The position numbers were made by a program, and so were the translations under genes. From contig NZ_FRCZ01000008.1 of NCBI RefSeq assembly GCF_900143085.1, positions 62,001-126,000 on the forward strand: DNA of 64,000 nt, read 5' to 3'. Every line of letters starts with the position of its first letter. The stretch's first letter is position 1. Source of the stretch: Gracilibacillus kekensis. GTDB taxonomy: Bacteria > Bacillota > Bacilli > Bacillales > Amphibacillaceae. Positions 18,116 to 27,057 of the stretch are shown one piece after another. Below the pieces are notes generated by a model. The model saw only the letters and a program-made list of their open reading frames with translations, was not told the DNA's origin and did not search any database.

Positions 18116-18893
18116 TTTGCATGTGCATAGTTATTATTCCGATGGCTCTGATTCCGTAGAAAAAATAATGCAGAAGGCTTCACAGAATAAACTAACACAC
18201 ATCAGCTTTGTCGATCATGATACGGTTGATGGTTGGTCAGAGAAGCAATCTGTTGGTCAAAAGTTGGACATTCAGGTGATACCAGGTATCGAGATTTCAG
18301 CTTATGACTTTAAGCGACACCGGAAAGTACATATATTAGGGTACCAATTCAAACCAGAAGCTCCAAATATTAAATCTCTTTGTAATCCTTTATTACAACG
18401 AAGACAACATAACTCCCTTTGGCAAATGGAACAAATACGTGGATTGGGGTATGAGTTAGATACGGAAACCATTACGAAAAAAGTGCATCCATCGCCTGCC
18501 ATATACAAACAACACATAATGAAGCAGCTAACAGAGGCAAGCTATACAACGAAAGAGTACAAACAATTATATAAACTCTTATTCAAAGGGAATGGTATTG
18601 CCGCGAGAGACATAGAGTATGTCGATGTGTTTGATGCTGTTCAAGCAATTGTTGCAGATGGAGGAGTTGCGGTATTGGCACATCCAGGTCAGCTTAATTC
18701 CTATGAATTGGCACCAGAACTGGCAGACGCTGGTTTAAAAGGGATAGAATTAATCCACCCAGATCATACCAAAGAAGATCACCAGCGAATTAAAGAACTA
18801 TCCACCAAACATAACCTCATTCTAACAGGCGGAACAGACTATCACGGCACAAACGGAATTGACATTCAAATCGGGGACCTCATCAGCCCCTAA
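18105..18893 (+). CDS. PHP-domain cyclic ribose-phosphate phosphodiesterase (PhnPP-like)
   Basis: 262 residues. PHP-fold metal motifs are HVHSYYSDG (about 6-14), DHD (about 38-40), the IPGIEIS glutamate, LAHPG and the C-terminal TDYHG. In other bacteria a PHP-domain protein in phn operons hydrolyses 5-phosphoribosyl 1,2-cyclic phosphate through both ester bonds. That fits here because neither phnP (metallo-beta-lactamase type) nor phnN is present; assignment to that step is inference from context. It overlaps phnL and is the last gene before a REPIN-like repeat. Its last ~40 codons favour C-ending codons. Confidence 0.8.
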   Translation: MKADLHVHSYYSDGSDSVEKIMQKASQNKLTHISFVDHDTVDGWSEKQSVGQKLDIQVIPGIEISAYDFKRHRKVHILGYQFKPEAPNIKSLCNPLLQRRQHNSLWQMEQIRGLGYELDTETITKKVHPSPAIYKQHIMKQLTEASYTTKEYKQLYKLLFKGNGIAARDIEYVDVFDAVQAIVADGGVAVLAHPGQLNSYELAPELADAGLKGIELIHPDHTKEDHQRIKELSTKHNLILTGGTDYHGTNGIDIQIGDLISP

Positions 18894-18900
18894 AATGAAT

Positions 18901-18987
18901 GAAACACGGGGACGGTTCTCGTGTTTCATTTTTTTGTCAAAAATGAAACAGAAGAACCGTCCCTCTGTTCACCCGTCCCTCTGTTTC
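18901..18987. repeat. REPIN-like pair of inverted GGGACGGTTCT repeats, second copy
   Basis: An exact copy of the repeat at 4322 and 7279 (18901-18927), followed after a T-rich spacer by reverse-orientation, partly duplicated remnants (AGAACCGTCCCTCTGTTC at 18953 and CCGTCCCTCTGTTTC at 18973). It lies directly after the phosphonate operon and can form a terminator-like hairpin. Confidence 0.8.
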
Positions 18988-19060
18988 ACGAACGATAATG
19001 GTGATAAATAGTAAAATGTTCGTATATAAAATTGACATTGCTCGTTATCGTTGGTAAAAT
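18988..19060 (+). promoter_or_regulatory. purA promoter with candidate PurR boxes
   Basis: ACGAAC (18988) and its inverse GTTCGT (19018) lie 24 bp apart, in the orientation and approximate spacing of paired PurBoxes (CCGAAC core) that bind PurR in Bacillus. Downstream, TTGACA (19032) and TAAAAT (19055) with a 17-bp spacer form a strong sigma-A promoter. Implies purine-responsive repression of purA. Confidence 0.6.
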
Positions 19061-19086
19061 TAGTTTGGAATGATTGAAATGAATAA

Positions 19087-20397
<1,311 letters not shown>

Positions 20398-20490
20398 TAA
20401 AGTGAGACTTCTATCAGTGGGAGTTTTTACTCCCGCTGATTGTTAGCGATACTTATCGTCCGTTTACCCTCGTGATAAAAGAACAAAAGA

Positions 20491-20524
20491 AAAAGTCACT
20501 CCAAACTAATAGAGTGACTTTTTT
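20491..20524. terminator. Bidirectional terminator between purA and the glucanase gene
   Basis: AAAAGTCACTC pairs with GAGTGACTTTT around a 10-base loop, with A-rich and T-rich flanks so it can serve both convergent genes. A second weaker hairpin (CAGTGGGAGT/ACTCCCGCTG) lies closer to purA near 20414. Confidence 0.8.
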
Positions 20525-20570
20525 ATATACTTAGCATTAAAAGGATAAATTGGCGAGAGTCTTTTCTTTT

Positions 20571-23186
20571 TTAGTGGAGACGCTTCCTTCGTCTATTTAG
20601 CATATAAGCAGAAATCCCAGTTACCATTAAAAGGAATCCTGCTAACAACATATTAAACGAATTCGTAGATGTGTCAGGGAGCTTATCTCCGGAGGACTCA
20701 TCTTTAGTACTATTTTTATCACCGTCTCCCGAACCAATATCCTGATTATCATCGTTATTGCCATCTCCAGAGTCAGAGCCATCGTCCTCATCGTTGTTGC
20801 CATCTCCAGGGTCAGAGCCATCGTCCTCATCGTTATTGCCATCTCCAGAGTCAGAGCCATCGTCCTCATTATTATTGCCTTCTCCAGGATTAGTGCCATC
20901 ATCCCCATCATTGTTACCATCTCCAGGATCAGAGTTATCATCCATCGACTCAAAACGAACATTATCCACATACATTCTTCCAGCAAAATCGCTCTCAACG
21001 TCTGCAAATATCAATAACATATTCCGCAAAAATGTATCTGGTTCTAAATTTTCAATATCGCTTACATTCAAAACGACTTCATATTGATATAACCCATCAC
21101 TGGTATTGGTTACATCCTCTAATTCTTCCAATGCTATGTTAAAGGTATCGGAGGATTGTGCCCAATAACCTAATGCTTCTGGTTGGAATACTAAATTAAT
21201 TTCGATTTCACCCTCTGTTGCACGAGTAGGTTCAAGGTACAGATCAAATGCAACATGATCATGATCACCTAAATAAAGCTCGTCATACCAAAAGTCCAGT
21301 CGTGGAGCGGAAGCCCAATTATCATCTGGTTTTACTTCTGGATAACCAAATTCCCATGATAGAGCATTGGAGCCGTTTGCTTCTTCAATTGTTAAAGCCG
21401 TTTTTACACCTGAATCAGCGGCCCACTCCCAGCCATCACGTGTTCCGCTTTCAAAGTCAGACGGTAAGCTAGCTTCCCCCTTCTCATCATGGATAACAGG
21501 TATCTCTACTTTTTTACCGGAAACTGCGATGTTATCTAAATAAATAACATTTGCGTTTTCCGTACCCACGAATAAAATAATATTATTCATTGTATTGTCT
21601 GCCTCATTGGTAGCGATTGTTTCCAATGCAGGTGCATCTTCCTTTGTAATCGTTAAAGAAGCCTTAAAGCGATCTCCATCAGCTACAAAATCGTCTTCAC
21701 TCACTTGAACGGCCCGGTTAGGGTTAACCCAGCTTGCAGCAGGTCCTTGCGGAATAGCAGCAATGGAAACCGTAGCAGGTTCATCCACAATAACATCCAT
21801 CGTTAATGTTTCAGCTCCAAGGATGTTGACTGAGTCACCCCAACTGTCAGCAGATAGTCGAGCATTTGCCCAGAAATTACCTTCGGAAGTATCATTACTT
21901 TCATCTAAGCCTTCAATCCGTAATGCACCATTCTCATTACTAACATTAATATCCTGAATTGGACTGTCACCGTTTACGCCAAATCCGCCAGTTGTTCCAT
22001 CATCAAAATCCCACACAGACAGGGAATAGGCATCCCGGTCAATTGGTTCATAAGGTATACCTTTTATACGGGCACGTATATATTCACCAGAAACACTTAA
22101 CTCTTCTGTTGCCCACTTTTGGTCATCTCCCGGGTCAAGATCAGTAGCTACTGTTTCACCTAGCTGAAAGGGAGTAAACGAACCGGATGTCTCATTTTTA
22201 TTTGTCAAAGACCAGTTAACCCAGCTCACGTTATTTTCATTTAAAAACTGAATCCACTCATCAGCCTCTTCTAAAAAAGGCCCGCCATTGCCATTCGCTT
22301 CACTGGTTCCCCATTCAGATACGAATATAGCAATATCATTTTCTAATGCATAGCGAGCGTTACTCATCACATTAGTTCTATCTGAGCTATCAGCTGCAGG
22401 GAAATGAGATCCAGAATAGAAATGTACAGTATAGATGGTATTATCATCATCGATTGGATCATCTGCAGCCAAGTCAGGACGTTGACTCCAGTTTGGACTA
22501 CCCACAATGACAAGGTTTTCATTATTAGTTTCACGAAGCATGTCTACAATCGGTTGCGCATAGTCTTTCACTTTCTTCCATCCAGCTTCATCATTTGTAA
22601 GCCCTGGTCCACCAGTACTGTTACTACTAGGTTCGTTAGCTAACTCATAAATAATATGTGGGTCATTTGGATAAAGCTCTGAGATTTCCTTGAAAAAATC
22701 CATTGCTCCATTGTACACATCTGCATTTGGATCTCCTGGAGCATGAACATGCCAATCAACAATCACATACATATCATGCGCCTTCGCAAGCTCTATCCCT
22801 TCGATGACTCTTTGTTTTATGACATCTGGATTGGAGGCGTAACCTTCCTCCCCTACATACATTGCAAGACGGATAACATTAGACTCCCAATCATTTGATA
22901 AGGCAGCAAATGCATTATTATTGATAATTTCAGGAAACCATTGTAAACCATGTGTACTCATACCTCGTAATTGAATAGGGTTTCCGTTCTCATCCCCCAA
23001 TGTTTTCTGTCCATTATGATCTATGATTTGAAGGGCTCCACCTTCAGAAGGTTTGGTGGCAGTATTTACGATTAATTGGTCTAAATGTGTATCGGCAGTT
23101 AATATTTTTGGAACGAAAAAAACAGAGCCTATGACGGAAAAAGCGATAGCAGTTAAAAGAAAGCGCTTTAATGAGTAGCCATTCAT
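20571..23186 (-). CDS. Cell-wall-anchored GH5 endoglucanase with CBM17/28 modules
   Basis: 871 residues. In order: signal peptide (about 1-32); GH5 catalytic domain (about 45-365) with acid/base Glu in ELANEP (E185) and nucleophile in VSEWGTS (E291); two carbohydrate-binding modules resembling CBM17/CBM28 (about 385-565 and 575-750); an Asp/Gly/Asn-rich linker of ~13-residue repeats (about 757-820); and a sorting signal LPDTS, hydrophobic helix, and RRRKR tail. This architecture matches alkaline cellulases of Bacillus with an added wall anchor. The LPDTS motif departs from canonical LPXTG in its last position. Likely cleaves beta-1,4 glucan at the cell surface. Control by the adjacent LacI protein and CcpA is suggested by nearby sites. 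Confidence 0.9.
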   Translation of the reverse strand: MNGYSLKRFLLTAIAFSVIGSVFFVPKILTADTHLDQLIVNTATKPSEGGALQIIDHNGQKTLGDENGNPIQLRGMSTHGLQWFPEIINNNAFAALSNDWESNVIRLAMYVGEEGYASNPDVIKQRVIEGIELAKAHDMYVIVDWHVHAPGDPNADVYNGAMDFFKEISELYPNDPHIIYELANEPSSNSTGGPGLTNDEAGWKKVKDYAQPIVDMLRETNNENLVIVGSPNWSQRPDLAADDPIDDDNTIYTVHFYSGSHFPAADSSDRTNVMSNARYALENDIAIFVSEWGTSEANGNGGPFLEEADEWIQFLNENNVSWVNWSLTNKNETSGSFTPFQLGETVATDLDPGDDQKWATEELSVSGEYIRARIKGIPYEPIDRDAYSLSVWDFDDGTTGGFGVNGDSPIQDINVSNENGALRIEGLDESNDTSEGNFWANARLSADSWGDSVNILGAETLTMDVIVDEPATVSIAAIPQGPAASWVNPNRAVQVSEDDFVADGDRFKASLTITKEDAPALETIATNEADNTMNNIILFVGTENANVIYLDNIAVSGKKVEIPVIHDEKGEASLPSDFESGTRDGWEWAADSGVKTALTIEEANGSNALSWEFGYPEVKPDDNWASAPRLDFWYDELYLGDHDHVAFDLYLEPTRATEGEIEINLVFQPEALGYWAQSSDTFNIALEELEDVTNTSDGLYQYEVVLNVSDIENLEPDTFLRNMLLIFADVESDFAGRMYVDNVRFESMDDNSDPGDGNNDGDDGTNPGEGNNNEDDGSDSGDGNNDEDDGSDPGDGNNDEDDGSDSGDGNNDDNQDIGSGDGDKNSTKDESSGDKLPDTSTNSFNMLLAGFLLMVTGISAYMLNRRRKRLH
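20761..20943. repeat. 39-bp tandem repeat in the glucanase linker
   Basis: About 4.7 head-to-tail units of 39 bp, beginning CCATCTCCAGAGTCAGAGCC, with the first three nearly identical and the outer ones diverged. They encode the 13-residue GDGNNDEDDGSDP-type spacer between the binding modules and the sorting signal. In-frame units mean copy-number change would alter wall-spanning length without loss of frame. Confidence 0.9.
23156..23173 (-). promoter_or_regulatory. Candidate CcpA cre site inside the start of the glucanase gene
   Basis: On the minus strand CATTAAAGCGCTTTCTTT, with a perfect 10-bp palindrome AAAGCGCTTT (23160-23169), fits the relaxed cre consensus with about two mismatches. 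It lies 13-30 bp inside the coding start. That position would give roadblock-type carbon catabolite repression, expected for a polysaccharide hydrolase. Confidence 0.5.
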
Positions 23187-23287
23187 AAAAATCCTCCTTG
23201 TTATTTAATTGTTCATAAACATTCTTTATTCTGTATGTTCTTAGGATGTATTTAAACAAAATAAACCATCCTTTCTTTTAATATTTT

Positions 23288-23299
23288 CGAAAGTTTTCG
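23288..23299. promoter_or_regulatory. Candidate LacI-family operator, glucanase side
   Basis: CGAAAGTTTTCG, followed by TAA, is a 12-bp palindrome except for the central GT. It lies 102 bp upstream of the glucanase start and matches the site at 23488 in 11 of 12 bases plus the trailing TAA. A shared operator for the divergent pair is inferred. Confidence 0.5.
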
Positions 23300-23487
23300 T
23301 AATTCTAATTAAAAAATTAGAAAAACAAGGAAATTAATAATCAAAATAATAATACCAGCCCTATGATTGAACGTCAATAGAATATCGTTAAAGATATAGC
23401 AATTAAAGTGTTTGTTGAGGAATTTGTAAAAGATAATAAATAGATTGTATAATAAACATATACAGACAATGAAGATAATAGATTTAA

Positions 23488-23499
23488 CGAAAATTTTCG
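23488..23499. promoter_or_regulatory. Candidate LacI-family operator, regulator side
   Basis: CGAAAATTTTCG is a perfect 12-bp palindrome, followed by TAA, 200 bp from its twin at 23288. It sits 35 bp downstream of a likely sigma-A promoter (TTGTAA 23424, 18-bp spacer, TATAAT 23448) and 36 bp before the regulator start, so binding would block transcription of the regulator itself. Confidence 0.55.
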
Positions 23500-23534
23500 T
23501 AAGCTATTTACAATATAACCAGGGAAGGAAAATC

Positions 23535-24506
23535 ATGAAAATTACAATTAAAGAAATAGCAAAAAAAGCGGGTGTTTCTACGGCAACAGTTTCAAAAGTT
23601 ATCCATAACTATCAGGATGTTGGAGAAAATACACGTTTAAATATCATAAGAATTATGAACGAAACAGGTTATCAAGTTAAAACTAGAAAAGTCATTGGTG
23701 TAATTTACGGGATTCATGTTAATTATAACCATCCTTTCTTTTCAGAAGTGATGAACAGTTTTAGTAAACAGATGGGTGAATTAGGGTATGATCTGATGTT
23801 TTTTACAGGTGAAGACATAGATGATTATTATAAAAAATGTAAAGAGGCCCAAGTCGATGGTTGCGTGATTTTAGGTGGAGACGAGATAAAGCATTCGATC
23901 CGCAGTTTAGATAAAAGTGATATACCTTGTATTGGAATTGACATCGAATTGACCGGGAAAAAATCGGGTTATATTATGGCTGATAATATAAAGCTGGGAA
24001 AAATGGTTGTCGAACACTTTTACTTATTAGGTCATCGTAATATCGGATATATTGGTGGGCTGCCAGATACGATCATAGGAAGTCACCGAACGCAGGGCTT
24101 TATTCAGGCGATGTCGGATTTTGGTCTGTCCTTGAATCAAAATTGGATTCACCATGGAGATTTTACTAAAAATAGTAGCTATCTATTTATGAAAGAGTTG
24201 TTAAAGGATAATGAGTTACCCAGTGCCATATTTGTTGCCTCAGATGTAATGGCAATGGGGGTTATCGAGGCCATGGAAGAAACAAAACTAGCGGTTCCAG
24301 AAGATATAGCAGTGATTGGGTGCGATGATATTGAACTAAGTAAATATATTAATCCACCTTTAACAACGATTAGACAAGACAAAAGCAAGGTGGGCCGGCT
24401 GGCATCTCTCATGCTCGTTGATTTAATGAATGGCGTGTTAGACTCTAGTTCGGTCATGGTAGAATCTGATTTAGTAGTTCGTCAATCTTGTGGAGGTAGA
24501 AAGTGA
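23535..24506 (+). CDS. LacI/GalR-family transcriptional regulator
   Basis: 323 residues from the ATG at 23535; GGAAGG lies just upstream, and the protein then begins MKITIKEIAKKAGVSTATVS, the standard LacI helix-turn-helix. The in-frame ATG at 23445 overlaps the promoter. Residues ~55-320 form a periplasmic-binding-protein-like sensor domain, with the closing DDIELSKYINPPLTTIRQ block of the family. It is divergent from the glucanase gene with matching palindromes in front of both. It is probably its local regulator, responding to a glucan-derived sugar; the ligand is unknown. Confidence 0.9.
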   Translation: MKITIKEIAKKAGVSTATVSKVIHNYQDVGENTRLNIIRIMNETGYQVKTRKVIGVIYGIHVNYNHPFFSEVMNSFSKQMGELGYDLMFFTGEDIDDYYKKCKEAQVDGCVILGGDEIKHSIRSLDKSDIPCIGIDIELTGKKSGYIMADNIKLGKMVVEHFYLLGHRNIGYIGGLPDTIIGSHRTQGFIQAMSDFGLSLNQNWIHHGDFTKNSSYLFMKELLKDNELPSAIFVASDVMAMGVIEAMEETKLAVPEDIAVIGCDDIELSKYINPPLTTIRQDKSKVGRLASLMLVDLMNGVLDSSSVMVESDLVVRQSCGGRK

Positions 24507-24642
24507 GAGTTTCAGACTCTCGCTATGCTCTAAGAAATATATCAGGATGTTAGAAATAAAGATATCTATTACTCTATGTAATCCCTGGAATATTACAATC
24601 CGTTCGCTTTTGACATCTTTATGTAAAATTATGGCTTTTTTT

Positions 24643-24659
24643 ATACAGTTTTATTACAT
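24643..24659 (-). promoter_or_regulatory. Candidate WalR box upstream of the M23 endopeptidase
   Basis: On the minus strand TGTAAT, five bases, TGTATA approximates the WalR direct repeat TGT(A/T)A(A/T/C)-N5-TGT(A/T)A(A/T/C), with one mismatch in the second half. It lies about 115 bp before the start of a peptidoglycan hydrolase adjacent to walRK. Cell-wall hydrolases are the classic WalR targets. Confidence 0.35.
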
Positions 24660-24773
24660 TACTATTAAAATCATTTTATCCTAGTTTAACTTATGATAGA
24701 TTAGGTAAGGTAGAAAACTCGAATTAAAGATAATATAAAAAAGAACGTTTTGGGGTTATAGGAGGAAGTAGGT

Positions 24774-26177
24774 ATGCGAAGTAGTGTTAAAGGGTTCGTC
24801 AAGGGCTTATCAATTGCTGGTGTGGTTGCAGCAGGTTTAACGTCACAGGTTGTCTTAGCAGATGAGGCAGACTTAAGTAATGTTTATCATGTTTATGTAG
24901 ATAATGAACATGTAGGTATTGTCGACAACAAAAGTGTTGTAGAAAGTTATATTTCTGATAAAATCACTAAACATCAAGAAGATAATGATTATACATATAC
25001 AGTCAACGAAGAGATTACTTATGTTACAGAGCAAGTATTTTCATCCAAAGAAGACAATCAGGAAGTATTAAATTATCTAAAGGATGAACTCACAGTAGGT
25101 GTTGAAGCAGAAGCTTTAAAGATAGGCGACGAAGTAATTGGTTATTTTTCAGAAGATGAAAAGGCAAACCAAGTGATTCAAGCCTATAAAGAAAAATTCG
25201 TTAGTGCGGATGTTCTCGAAAAATTAGATAGCGAAACAGAAGATACGGAACCATTATCTGTAGGTGATTCTAATATTATAGACGTATCACTAACAGAAAA
25301 AGTTACACTTGAAGAAGAAATAGTAGCAGAAGATAAAGTTTTATCCGTTGAGCAGGGGATCACTTTATTAGAAAAAGGAACGTTAGAAGACAAGAAACAT
25401 GTGGTGGATGCTGGAGATGTTTTAGGGTCTATTGCAAGCCAATATGATCTGTCATTAGATGAATTATTAGAACTTAACCCAGATTTAAATGAAGACTCGT
25501 TGATCCAAATCGGTGATGAGCTTCAGGTGACATCCTATGAACCATTTGTAGAAGTAGTCGTTGTAGAAGAAAAATTAGAAGAAGATGAAATTGCCTATGA
25601 AACAGAAGTAGAAGAATCTGAAGAGATGTATAAAGGTGAAGAAGAGGTAAAACAAGAAGGTGAAAATGGTACTGTTGAAACACATTACCGAATTGAAAAA
25701 ATTAATGGTAAAAGTGTAGATATGGAGATCGTTGAAGAAAATATAACAAAGGAACCTACTAAAAAGATAGTTGTAAAAGGAACAAAAGTCGTTCCATCAC
25801 GTGGTTCCGGCCAATTCGTACGGCCCGCAGTTGGTGGTTATATCTCCAGTCATGTTGGCGAACGTTGGGGTTCTTACCACAAAGGAATTGATATTGCTGG
25901 TGTAAGTGATCGCTCAATTTTAGCAGCAGATAATGGTACAGTTACCTCTGCTGGATGGGACGATGGCGGTTATGGTAATAAAGTTGTTATTAATCACAAC
26001 AATGGCTATCGTACAATTTATGCACACCTGGCATCAATTAATGTTTCATCAGGTCAGGTAGTAGAAGCCGGACAAAAAATTGGTGTTATGGGTACTACTG
26101 GATTCTCTACAGGTATTCATTTACACTTTGAAGTTTATAAAGATGGTTCACTAGTAAATCCAGCTAATTTATTTTAA
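24774..26177 (+). CDS. Secreted LysM-G5-M23 peptidoglycan endopeptidase
   Basis: 467 residues. Signal peptide (about 1-29, ending VVLADE), an acidic N-terminal region, a LysM wall-binding domain (about 204-247), a G5 domain (about 254-340) and a C-terminal M23 metallopeptidase (about 355-467) with zinc ligands in HKGID and HLHFEV. M23 enzymes cut peptide cross-bridges in peptidoglycan. Orthologous genes often sit upstream of walR in halophilic Bacillaceae. The long stretch of Glu-rich sequence is consistent with a halo- or alkali-tolerant lifestyle. GGAGGAAG precedes the start; a terminator follows. Confidence 0.9.
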   Translation: MRSSVKGFVKGLSIAGVVAAGLTSQVVLADEADLSNVYHVYVDNEHVGIVDNKSVVESYISDKITKHQEDNDYTYTVNEEITYVTEQVFSSKEDNQEVLNYLKDELTVGVEAEALKIGDEVIGYFSEDEKANQVIQAYKEKFVSADVLEKLDSETEDTEPLSVGDSNIIDVSLTEKVTLEEEIVAEDKVLSVEQGITLLEKGTLEDKKHVVDAGDVLGSIASQYDLSLDELLELNPDLNEDSLIQIGDELQVTSYEPFVEVVVVEEKLEEDEIAYETEVEESEEMYKGEEEVKQEGENGTVETHYRIEKINGKSVDMEIVEENITKEPTKKIVVKGTKVVPSRGSGQFVRPAVGGYISSHVGERWGSYHKGIDIAGVSDRSILAADNGTVTSAGWDDGGYGNKVVINHNNGYRTIYAHLASINVSSGQVVEAGQKIGVMGTTGFSTGIHLHFEVYKDGSLVNPANLF

Positions 26178-26211
26178 CTCTATATGATATATACCCAAAA
26201 CTAAATATATT

Positions 26212-26249
26212 AAAACCCTTGTTACAAAAAAAGTAGCAAGGGTTTTTTT
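26212..26249 (+). terminator. Rho-independent terminator after the M23 gene
   Basis: AAAACCCTTG ... CAAGGGTTTTTTT forms a 10-bp stem with an A-rich loop and T tail, separating the endopeptidase transcript from walR. Confidence 0.88.
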
Positions 26250-26346
26250 CAAATAAAACACCATACGGTACGATAAGACATTTTTGCTATTTTCGGTTAG
26301 AATAGAACATAAGAAAAAAATTAAATTTTAAAAAGGACGTGCTTTT

Positions 26347-27051
26347 ATGAGCCAAAAAATATTAGTTGTAGATGACGAAAAGCCGATTGCAGATATATTA
26401 AAATTCAATCTCGAAAAAGAAGGTTATGAAGTTTTATGTGCTTATGACGGAGATGAAGCCATTGAATTAGCAACAACTAAAGATCCTGATTTAATTCTAT
26501 TAGATATTATGCTACCAAATAAAGACGGCAATGAAGTATGTCGTGAAGTCAGAAAAACACATAGTATGCCCATCATTATGCTAACAGCGAAAGACGCTGA
26601 GATCGATAAAGTATTAGGACTGGAATTAGGAGCAGATGACTACGTAACAAAGCCGTTTAGTAACAGAGAGCTAGTGGCAAGGGTTAAAGCAAATTTAAGA
26701 CGCTTGCAAGTAGAACCAGCCAATCCAAAAAGGGATACAAAAGATATTTCGATCGGAACACTGGTGATTCATCCAGATGCCTATACCGTTACAAAAGATG
26801 GTGAGTATATCGAATTAACACACCGCGAATTTGAATTACTCCATTATCTAGCTCGTCACATTGGACAAGTCATGACAAGAGAACATTTACTGGAAACCGT
26901 TTGGGGCTATGATTATTATGGTGATGTTCGAACGGTAGATGTTACCGTCCGAAGACTACGTGAAAAGATTGAAGATAATCCAAGTAATCCATTATGGATC
27001 GTGACAAGAAGAGGTGTCGGCTATTATTTACGAAATCCTGAACAGGAGTAA
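26347..27051 (+). CDS. walR: Essential response regulator WalR (YycF)
   Basis: 234 residues. Receiver domain with acidic pocket DDEK (about 9-12), phosphoacceptor Asp in LILLDIML (about residue 53) and the KPF lysine; C-terminal OmpR/PhoB winged helix (about 130-230) with [13 protein letters not shown]. It controls cell-wall hydrolase genes together with WalK. First gene of the six-gene walRK-yycHI-walJ-htrC operon, which is nearly gapless here. Confidence 0.98.
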   Translation: MSQKILVVDDEKPIADILKFNLEKEGYEVLCAYDGDEAIELATTKDPDLILLDIMLPNKDGNEVCREVRKTHSMPIIMLTAKDAEIDKVLGLELGADDYVTKPFSNRELVARVKANLRRLQVEPANPKRDTKDISIGTLVIHPDAYTVTKDGEYIELTHREFELLHYLARHIGQVMTREHLLETVWGYDYYGDVRTVDVTVRRLREKIEDNPSNPLWIVTRRGVGYYLRNPEQE

Positions 27052-27057
27052 TGTCTC

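Noticed and set aside
20642-21087. Repetitive ORFs on both strands across the glucanase linker, and a CRISPR-like look of regular 39-bp units
   Set aside because: The repeats are contiguous without variable spacers and encode the in-frame acidic linker of the glucanase; other frames are shadows of the repeat.
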